Shown: piece by piece, positions 1 through 4,365 of the stretch
Layout of the letters: every line of letters starts with the position of its first letter
Numbering within the stretch: position 1 is the stretch's first letter
NCBI GenBank assembly: GCA_030682755.1
Contig: JAUXNR010000396.1
Coordinates: 1-10,326, forward strand
DNA length: 10,326 nucleotides
Origin: Flavobacterium sp.
Lineage (GTDB): Bacteria; Bacteroidota; Bacteroidia; Flavobacteriales; Flavobacteriaceae
Reading direction: 5' to 3'
Notes under the pieces: model-generated
The model's input: the letters and a program-made list of their open reading frames with translations, nothing else
Told to the model about the DNA's origin: nothing
The model's database searches: none
Translations under genes and position numbers: made by a program

Positions 1-1
1 A

Positions 2-241
2 AAAATGGATGAAGCCATCATTCAACGTTTTTATCGTCATTACAAACAAACAATGCCCGAAGGTATTATGCCAATGAGTATTCACAAATTAGGAAATTCA
101 AGTGTGGCAACGGTTCCTACTTTATATGATTCAATCATGAAAGGTCAAATTGAAAATCAACAACTCAACAAAGGTGATGTAATTATTTTTGCTTCAGTTG
201 GAGCCGGAATGAATATTAATGCGATTGTATATCAAGTTTAA
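2..241 (+). CDS. 3-oxoacyl-ACP synthase III (FabH-like) family protein, 3' end only
   Basis: This is the C-terminal part of a ketoacyl-ACP synthase III type condensing enzyme; the frame is open to the left edge, so the start and most of the protein lie outside the window. The visible 79 or so residues contain HKLGNSSVATVPTLYD, which matches the family's GN[TS]S block. Its Asn is the third member of the Cys-His-Asn catalytic triad. The end, KGDVIIFASVGAGMNINAIV, matches the closing glycine-rich strand of the thiolase fold. The Cys and His would be upstream and cannot be checked. The ATG at base 5 is an internal Met. Family members condense an acyl-CoA or acyl-ACP with malonyl-ACP. The methyltransferase and glycosyltransferase downstream hint at a specialised lipid or polyketide-like product rather than primary fatty acid synthesis, but that is inference from context. 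The family call is strong, the subfamily call is not. Confidence 0.85.
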   Translation, partial: KMDEAIIQRFYRHYKQTMPEGIMPMSIHKLGNSSVATVPTLYDSIMKGQIENQQLNKGDVIIFASVGAGMNINAIVYQV

Positions 242-244
242 AAA

Positions 245-278
245 AGTGGAAGTTAAAAGTTAGAAGTTGAAAGAAAGA
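245..278. repeat. degenerate 7-base tandem repeat in intergenic gap
   Basis: Between the FabH-like gene and the methyltransferase the sequence reads AGTTAAA AGTTAGA AGTTGAA (251-271). It is preceded by a 6-base AGTGGA and followed by a purine-only AGAAAGA. Three clear units share AGTT at a strict 7-base period. No coding potential or stable hairpin is visible. A related heptamer array occupies the next gap. Confidence 0.55.
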
Positions 279-280
279 AG

Positions 281-288
281 TAAATTTG
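281..288 (+). promoter_or_regulatory. candidate -7 box (TAAATTTG) for the methyltransferase gene
   Basis: TAAATTTG fits the Bacteroidota -7 consensus TAnnTTTG and lies 18 bases before the ATG at 307, leaving a leader of about a dozen bases. No good TTG/TTTG -33 element is present at the usual distance; TTAG at 260-263 is the nearest. It may be a local promoter, or the gene may simply be read through from the upstream gene. Confidence 0.4.
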
Positions 289-306
289 TGAACCAATTAC
301 TTTTTC

Positions 307-828
307 ATGTACGAAAAAACATTTCCCAACAAACGATTCAAAATCACCCTTGAATTTCTTGAAAAACACCTTTCAAATTCAGAAGACATTCTTGATTTAG
401 GCGTAGAAAATCCATTTTCTAAAATTATGATTGAAAATGGTTATTCGGTCAAAAATACTAGTGGAGAAGATTTAGACAATGACCAATCAACACTTCAAAA
501 AGAACAGTATACTGTTGTAACCGCTTTTGAAATTTTCGAACATTTATTAAATCCATACACCGTTTTACAAAATGTAAAATGTGACAAACTATTTATCTCC
601 ATTCCGCTACGGCTTTGGTTTTCATCAGCTTACAGAAGCAAAACAGACAAATGGGACAGGCATTACCATGAATTTGAAGATTGGCAACTCGATTGGCTTT
701 TAGAAAAAACCGGATTTAAAATTGTGGATAGTGTGAAATTTACGCATCCTACTAATAAAATTGGATTTAGACCTATATTAAGATATTTTACGAATCGGTA
801 TTATTTGGTTTATGCTGAGAGAAAGTGA
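307..828 (+). CDS. class I SAM-dependent methyltransferase
   Basis: A 173-residue protein with the layout of a small Methyltransf_11/23-type Rossmann methyltransferase. Visible blocks are ILDLGVENPFS (28-38) at the place of SAM-binding motif I, GEDLD (53-57) near the end of strand 2, VVTAFEIFEHLLNP (70-83) as the strand 4 block, and KLFISIPL (94-101) as strand 5. HYHEFEDWQLDWLLEKTGF (119-137) is typical of the region after strand 5 in this superfamily. Motif I is not canonical: the usual D-x-G-x-G-x-G glycines are reduced to D-L-G-V-E-N. SAM binding is therefore likely but not certain. The substrate is unknown; position after a KAS III gene and ahead of a glycosyltransferase suggests a small molecule or lipid precursor. 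The ATG at 307 has a -7 box 18 bases upstream and gives a full-length fold. The gap to the upstream gene is 65 bases. Confidence 0.82.
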   Translation: MYEKTFPNKRFKITLEFLEKHLSNSEDILDLGVENPFSKIMIENGYSVKNTSGEDLDNDQSTLQKEQYTVVTAFEIFEHLLNPYTVLQNVKCDKLFISIPLRLWFSSAYRSKTDKWDRHYHEFEDWQLDWLLEKTGFKIVDSVKFTHPTNKIGFRPILRYFTNRYYLVYAERK

Positions 829-851
829 TTAGTGAATAGTAATTAGCGATA
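824..851. repeat. 7-base tandem repeat spanning the methyltransferase stop and lipoprotein start
   Basis: The sequence reads AGTGATT AGTGAAT AGTAATT AGCGATA: four consecutive heptamers with consensus AGTnATT. The first unit contains the TGA stop of the methyltransferase (826-828), and the last base is the A of the lipoprotein ATG (851). The whole 22-base gap is therefore made of repeat. It resembles the array at 245-278 in unit length and AGT core. Confidence 0.65.
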
Positions 852-1354
852 TGAAGTACTTTAAAAAAATATTTTCAATTTTAATACTCATTTTTGTTAG
901 CTGCAAAAACAATGAGACTCCAGAAAATTTAAAAACTCTTGAGTCTAAATCATCTACTTCTGATAGTACAAAAGAAATTAATTATGCTGATTTTGATGAA
1001 AAAAAATCAACATATCTATTCGAATATTCAGACGAAAACTCTAATCAGTTTATTGAAATAAATATTATTGATAAAAAAACCATTAAATTCCACCTCGTTA
1101 CCGAAACACTTCCCTGTGATACCGAATATTCTGGGATGGCAAAAAAAGAATTCTGGGATGGTGATGGAGAGATTGATGAAGATAGTGAAGGTGGCTATTT
1201 TGTCAATGAATATTTTAATGAAGAAAAAGAATATACTATTGCGATAAGACTAGCTGAAAATTTAAGTAAAGTTACAATCAAATATAACCAAAATAATGGT
1301 TTTGAAACCGACTGCCTTCCAATAACTCAAAGAATCATGCATCGAATTAAATAA
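851..1354 (+). CDS. small predicted lipoprotein, function unknown
   Basis: I do not recognise this 167-residue protein as a named family. It begins with a positively charged stretch (MKYFKK) and a hydrophobic run, then FVSC with Cys18, which fits a signal peptidase II lipobox; Phe at -3 is a little unusual. It is therefore predicted to be an envelope lipoprotein. The residues after the Cys (KNNETPEN) are not a clear acidic surface-export signal. A low-complexity Ser/Thr/Lys/Glu linker (about 29-42) leads to a mostly beta-strand region rich in Asp, Glu and aromatics. It carries an acidic segment FWDGDGEIDEDSEGG (101-115) and two cysteines, C89 and C155, which could form a disulfide. The gap to the upstream gene is 22 bases, all heptamer repeat; the glycosyltransferase follows after 25 bases. 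Co-transcription with these genes is likely, a shared function is not shown. Confidence 0.75.
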   Translation: MKYFKKIFSILILIFVSCKNNETPENLKTLESKSSTSDSTKEINYADFDEKKSTYLFEYSDENSNQFIEINIIDKKTIKFHLVTETLPCDTEYSGMAKKEFWDGDGEIDEDSEGGYFVNEYFNEEKEYTIAIRLAENLSKVTIKYNQNNGFETDCLPITQRIMHRIK

Positions 1355-1379
1355 TTAATTCTTTTTAAGAATTTCCTCA

Positions 1380-2228
1380 ATGAAGTACTACATCATCATC
1401 CCAACTTACAACGAAGAAAAATTTATTTCACTCACTTTACAGTCGCTAGTGGAACAAACAATTTTGCCTTCCAAAGTAGTAGTGGTTAATGATAATTCTA
1501 CAGATAAAACAGAAGAAATCATACAATCTTTTGTTCAAAAACATGCTTTTATTACTTTGGTCAACAAAACTTCTGAAGCCATTCATCTCCCGGGAAGTAA
1601 AGTCATTCAAGCTTTCAACAAAGGATTAGAAACGCTAAACGACAACTATGATTTCATCGTAAAAGCTGATGCCGATTTGATTTTTCCAGCAAATTATTTC
1701 GAAACAATTAGCAACCATTTTCAGTCTGATGCAACAATTGGAATGGTGGGCGGATTTGCTTACATCAAAAAAAACAACCAGTGGATTTTGGAGAATCTCA
1801 CTGATAAAGATCACATTCGAGGAGCTTTTAAAGCTTATAGAAAAGAAACTTTCAAACAAATTGGCGGATTAAAACCTGCTATGGGTTGGGATACTGTAGA
1901 TGAATTACTTTGTAAATTCTATAATTGGAAAGTCATTACCGACGAATCCTTGAAAGTAAAACATTTAAAACCCACTGGAGCCAATTACAATCAAGCCGCA
2001 CGATTCAAACAAGGCGAAGCGTTTTACAGTTTGGGTTATGGTTTTTGGATAACCTTAATTGCTTCGTTAAAACTAGCTCTACTCAAGAAAAAACCGTTCT
2101 TATTTTTTGATTATTTTCAAGGGTTTTGGAAAGCAAAATCAGCAAAAAAACTACTTTTGGTTACACCTGAGCAGGCCAAATTTATTCGGAAATATCGTTG
2201 GGAAAAGATGAGGAGGAAAATTTTTTAA
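1380..2228 (+). CDS. glycosyltransferase family 2 (GT-A fold)
   Basis: A 282-residue inverting sugar transferase of family 2. The N-terminus IIIPTYNEE (5-13) is the classic nucleotide-sugar-binding start. VVNDNSTDKT (35-44) is the second conserved block, and KADADLIF (95-102) holds the D-x-D metal-binding motif (D97, D99). RGAFKAYRK (137-145) and MGWDTVDE (158-165) sit where the acceptor loop and catalytic base are found in this family. A hydrophobic segment (about 219-235) and a basic C-terminus (KYRWEKMRRK) suggest that it sits on the inner face of the cytoplasmic membrane. The acceptor is unknown; a lipid-linked one fits the membrane segment and the KAS III and methyltransferase genes upstream. 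Its stop lies three bases from the stop of the convergent toxin gene. No separate promoter is seen in the 25 bases before the ATG. Confidence 0.9.
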   Translation: MKYYIIIPTYNEEKFISLTLQSLVEQTILPSKVVVVNDNSTDKTEEIIQSFVQKHAFITLVNKTSEAIHLPGSKVIQAFNKGLETLNDNYDFIVKADADLIFPANYFETISNHFQSDATIGMVGGFAYIKKNNQWILENLTDKDHIRGAFKAYRKETFKQIGGLKPAMGWDTVDELLCKFYNWKVITDESLKVKHLKPTGANYNQAARFKQGEAFYSLGYGFWITLIASLKLALLKKKPFLFFDYFQGFWKAKSAKKLLLVTPEQAKFIRKYRWEKMRRKIF

Positions 2229-2231
2229 TTT

Positions 2232-2555
2232 TTACTTATTTTTTGAAGGATTTTGTCTTGTGTCAAAAACTCGATTGATAAAAATCTTGTCTTTCCCTTC
2301 TCTGTAAGTAATTTTACAATGATGAACTATCAGCTTTCTATAATCTCTTTTTAAATGAGAGAAAGTTTCATCAATACTGCCTATTTCAGAAAAATCATAT
2401 TTCTTATTTTCAAAAATTTCAGTTTCTTTTTTAATTCCTAAAGCTATTTCTATAGCTTTCTTAAAACCGTACAACTTACTATTAAATCGAGTAATTTTTT
2501 CTAAATCTTTTACTGCACGATTTGTCCAAAATACAGGTTTTACTATTCTCTCCAA
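2232..2555 (-). CDS. RelE/ParE-family toxin of a type II toxin-antitoxin pair
   Basis: A 107-residue basic protein with the RelE/ParE pattern: an N-terminal PVFWTNRAVKDLEKI helix start, a central helical part, then YRKLIVHHCKITYR (72-85) and KIFINRVFDTRQNPSK as the closing beta-sheet and tail. Members either cleave mRNA on the ribosome (RelE) or poison gyrase (ParE). The closing RVFDTRQNP is ParE-like, but the target cannot be told. The frame has no ATG before the conserved region. The only standard start is TTG at 2555-2553, which overlaps the antitoxin gene by 13 bases. An ATA at 2546-2544, overlapping the antitoxin stop, lies where a start would give the more usual short N-terminus. The order antitoxin-toxin with overlap is standard for such operons. 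Its stop faces the glycosyltransferase stop across three bases. The family call is good; the exact start is uncertain. Confidence 0.82.
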   Translation of the reverse strand: MERIVKPVFWTNRAVKDLEKITRFNSKLYGFKKAIEIALGIKKETEIFENKKYDFSEIGSIDETFSHLKRDYRKLIVHHCKITYREGKDKIFINRVFDTRQNPSKNK

Positions 2556-2752
2556 CTTTTAATAATTGATTCTACTTCATCTAAACTATGAATCCTTCCC
2601 TGTTTGATATCTTTCTCAGAATCATTAATCATCATTTCTTGTTCTTTCATTTTCAAAAAAGATTTCGTAAAAGCATAAAACTCAGAAACAAGAGAACTAT
2701 CTGCTTCATCAATTATTTTATGTAATTCATTTTTGAGTTCTATAACTTTCAT
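2543..2752 (-). CDS. antitoxin of the type II toxin-antitoxin pair
   Basis: A 69-residue, mostly helical, charged protein directly upstream of the toxin. The N-terminus KVIELKNELHKIIDEAD and the C-terminal DIKQGRIHSLDEVESIIKSW fit the short Bacteroidota antitoxins paired with RelE/ParE toxins. In these, a D-I-x-x-G-R...EV...I-x-x-W tail normally wraps the toxin. I chose the ATG at 2752. The longer open frame back to an ATG at 2794 adds 14 hydrophobic residues unlike the family, and its extension contains the -7 box at 2774-2781. The partner overlaps by 13 bases, so the two are translationally coupled and the antitoxin is made first. The family usually represses its own promoter, but no obvious ribbon-helix-helix or HTH motif can be seen here. 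Confidence 0.78.
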   Translation of the reverse strand: MKVIELKNELHKIIDEADSSLVSEFYAFTKSFLKMKEQEMMINDSEKDIKQGRIHSLDEVESIIKSWRE

Positions 2753-2773
2753 TTCATAACATTTTAAGTGTAA

Positions 2774-2781
2774 CAAAGTTA
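2774..2781 (-). promoter_or_regulatory. candidate -7 box (TAACTTTG) for the antitoxin-toxin operon
   Basis: On the minus strand, TAACTTTG matches TAnnTTTG exactly and lies 21 bases before the antitoxin ATG at 2752. No -33 TTTG is found at the usual distance (GGAT is there instead). The box lies inside the longer alternative antitoxin frame, which favours the shorter start. Confidence 0.5.
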
Positions 2782-2799
2782 ATAAAAATTTCATTTATT
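2781..2799. promoter_or_regulatory. 6-base inverted repeat, possible operator
   Basis: AATAAA and TTTATT form perfect 6-base arms around a 7-base spacer. The repeat lies directly upstream of the antitoxin -7 box, between it and the place of a -33 element, which is a typical site for autorepression. AT-only arms arise easily by chance in this DNA, so this is only a candidate. Confidence 0.25.
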
Positions 2800-2838
2800 C
2801 ATCCTTGCAGTTTGCACAATAAAACCGAAACTTTTTCC

Positions 2839-2846
2839 TATTTTTG
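2839..2846 (+). promoter_or_regulatory. candidate -7 box (TATTTTTG) for mlaE-mlaF
   Basis: TATTTTTG matches TAnnTTTG. A TTTG at 2811-2814 could be the -33 element, although the 24-base spacing is slightly longer than usual. The box lies 13 bases before the ATG at 2860 and 4 bases before the ATG at 2851. It therefore favours 2860 as the start and rules out the upstream TTG at 2812. Confidence 0.5.
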
Positions 2847-2859
2847 CTTTATGCTAAAA

Positions 2860-3594
2860 ATGCTTACTCACATAGGAAAATATTTCCTAATGCTAAAAGA
2901 AGTCTTCAATAAGCCTCTGAAATGGAGTGCAATGAAGAACTTAATTTTTAAAGAAATTGACGATTTAATCATCGGTTCACTTGGTATTGTTGCATTTATT
3001 TCGTTCTTCGTTGGAGGGGTTGTTTCCATTCAAACTGCCTTAAATTTAACCAATCCACTTATCCCCAGAAATCTTATTGGCTTTGCAACAAGACAATCTG
3101 TTATTCTTGAATTTGCTCCTACATTTATCTCGATAATAATGGCCGGAAAAGTGGGTTCATTTATCACTTCAAGTATTGGAACCATGCGTGTGACGGAACA
3201 AATTGATGCTTTAGAAGTTATGGGAGTTAACTCTTTGAATTATCTGGTTTTCCCAAAAATAATTGCCCTTCTACTCTATCCGTTTGTTATTGGAATCAGT
3301 ATGTTTTTAGGCATTTTAGGTGGATGGATGGCAGGTGTTTACGGAGGATTTACAAGCAGTGACGAATTTATTCAAGGATTACAAATGGATTTCATACCCT
3401 TTCATATTGCCTATGCTTTTATAAAAACTATGATTTTTGCCATACTTCTGGCAACCATTCCCTCTTATCACGGTTATTTCATGAAAGGTGGAGCGTTAGA
3501 AGTTGGAAAAGCCAGTACGGTTTCGTTTGTTTGGACATCCGTTTCAATCATTTTAGCCAATTATATTTTAACCCAATTATTGTTAAGCAAATGA
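2860..3594 (+). CDS. mlaE: MlaE-family phospholipid ABC transporter permease
   Basis: A 244-residue integral membrane protein of the MlaE/permease family (TIGR00056 type). This is the membrane part of MCE transporters that move phospholipids between inner and outer membrane. The hallmark stretch is intact: EFAPTFISIIMAGKVGSF (84-101), then GTMRVTEQIDALEVMGV (107-123), with LVFPKIIA following. Hydrophobic segments lie at roughly 34-60, 80-98, 130-160, 181-201 and 219-242. The length is close to the family norm of about 250. Of the two nearby ATGs (2851 and 2860) I prefer 2860, because it has an A-rich upstream and leaves room for a leader after the -7 box; 2851 would add only three residues. 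The stop overlaps the ATPase start as ATGA, so the two are translationally coupled. No MCE (MlaD) gene is adjacent. Confidence 0.92.
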   Translation: MLTHIGKYFLMLKEVFNKPLKWSAMKNLIFKEIDDLIIGSLGIVAFISFFVGGVVSIQTALNLTNPLIPRNLIGFATRQSVILEFAPTFISIIMAGKVGSFITSSIGTMRVTEQIDALEVMGVNSLNYLVFPKIIALLLYPFVIGISMFLGILGGWMAGVYGGFTSSDEFIQGLQMDFIPFHIAYAFIKTMIFAILLATIPSYHGYFMKGGALEVGKASTVSFVWTSVSIILANYILTQLLLSK

Positions 3595-4364
3595 TAGAAA
3601 TTAAAAACATAGAGAAATCATTTGGCGAAACAAAAGTGTTAAAAGGCATTTCAACTGTTTTTGAAACCGGAAAAACCAATTTAATTATCGGTCAAAGTGG
3701 TTCCGGAAAAACAGTTTTATTAAAAACATTATTGGGAATTCATTATCCGGATTCAGGAACAATTTCGTTTGACGGAAGAATTTATACAGAATTAACAGCC
3801 GATGAAAAAAGAGCTTTGCGAACAGAAATTGGAATGGTTTTTCAAGGCAGTGCCCTTTTTGACAGTATGACTGTAGAAGAAAACGTTGGTTTCCCCCTGA
3901 AAATGTTTACCAAACAAACTCCAAAGGAAATTCAAGAACGTGTTGATTTTGTATTAAAACGAGTTAATCTAATTGATGCTCACAAAAAGAAACCTTCTGA
4001 AATTTCAGGAGGAATGCAAAAAAGAGTGGCCATTGCAAGAGCCATCGTAAACAACCCAAAATATTTGTTTTGTGACGAACCCAACTCGGGTTTAGATCCT
4101 AAAACAGCTATTGTAATTGACAATTTGATTAAAGAAATAACTGAAGAATATAATATTACAACGGTAATAAATTCTCATGATATGAATTCTGTGATGGAAA
4201 TTGGAGAAAAAATCATTTTCTTAAAAGAAGGTATTTTGGCTTGGGAAGGTACCAAAAAAGATATTTTCAAGACTGACAATGAAGCCATTGTTGATTTTGT
4301 CTATTCTTCCAATTTGTTTAAAAAAATCAGAAAAGCTCAAAATAAAGAACACGACAACGAATAG
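3591..4364 (+). CDS. mlaF: MlaF-family ABC transporter ATP-binding protein
   Basis: A 257-residue ATPase that would power the permease encoded just upstream. All ABC motifs are intact: Walker A GQSGSGKT (34-41), Q-loop VFQ (83-85), signature SGGMQKR (139-145), Walker B YLFCDEP with D162 and E163, D-loop SGLD (166-169) and H-loop H196. The block GMVFQGSALFDSMTVEENV is typical of the MlaF subfamily. The charged C-terminus (KKIRKAQNKEHDNE) extends slightly past the core fold. The ATG at 3591 overlaps the permease stop by four bases. A longer in-frame start within the permease gene was not chosen because it adds residues ahead of the standard MIEIKNIEKSFG opening. Its stop is separated by one base from the stop of the convergent secreted-protein gene. 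Confidence 0.94.
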   Translation: MIEIKNIEKSFGETKVLKGISTVFETGKTNLIIGQSGSGKTVLLKTLLGIHYPDSGTISFDGRIYTELTADEKRALRTEIGMVFQGSALFDSMTVEENVGFPLKMFTKQTPKEIQERVDFVLKRVNLIDAHKKKPSEISGGMQKRVAIARAIVNNPKYLFCDEPNSGLDPKTAIVIDNLIKEITEEYNITTVINSHDMNSVMEIGEKIIFLKEGILAWEGTKKDIFKTDNEAIVDFVYSSNLFKKIRKAQNKEHDNE

Positions 4365-4365
4365 T

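Noticed and set aside
5..241. A complete 78-residue gene starting at base 5
   Set aside because: The frame is open to the left edge and the sequence matches only the C-terminal end of KAS III enzymes, so the Met is internal.
1151..1195. EF-hand-like calcium loop in the lipoprotein
   Set aside because: When the G and I are aligned to the EF-hand pattern, position 1 is Phe and position 12 is Ser, so two key ligands are missing.
1357..1373. Short hairpin (AATTCTT / AAGAATT, 3-base loop) before the glycosyltransferase
   Set aside because: The stem is nearly all A-T, is followed by TTTCC rather than a T-run, and lies in AT-rich DNA; not supported as a terminator.
2217..2240. A/T-rich palindromic sequence at the glycosyltransferase-toxin junction as a two-way terminator
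   Set aside because: No stem longer than four A-T pairs with a usable loop can be formed.
2753..2794. Longer antitoxin start at 2794
   Set aside because: The added 14 residues are hydrophobic and unlike the family, and the likely -7 box lies inside them.
2812..2859. Longer MlaE start from TTG at 2812
   Set aside because: The extension contains the likely -7 box and adds residues ahead of the normal N-terminus.
3531..3590. Longer MlaF start inside the permease gene
   Set aside because: It adds 20 residues before the standard ABC opening; the ATGA overlap at 3591 is the classic coupled start.
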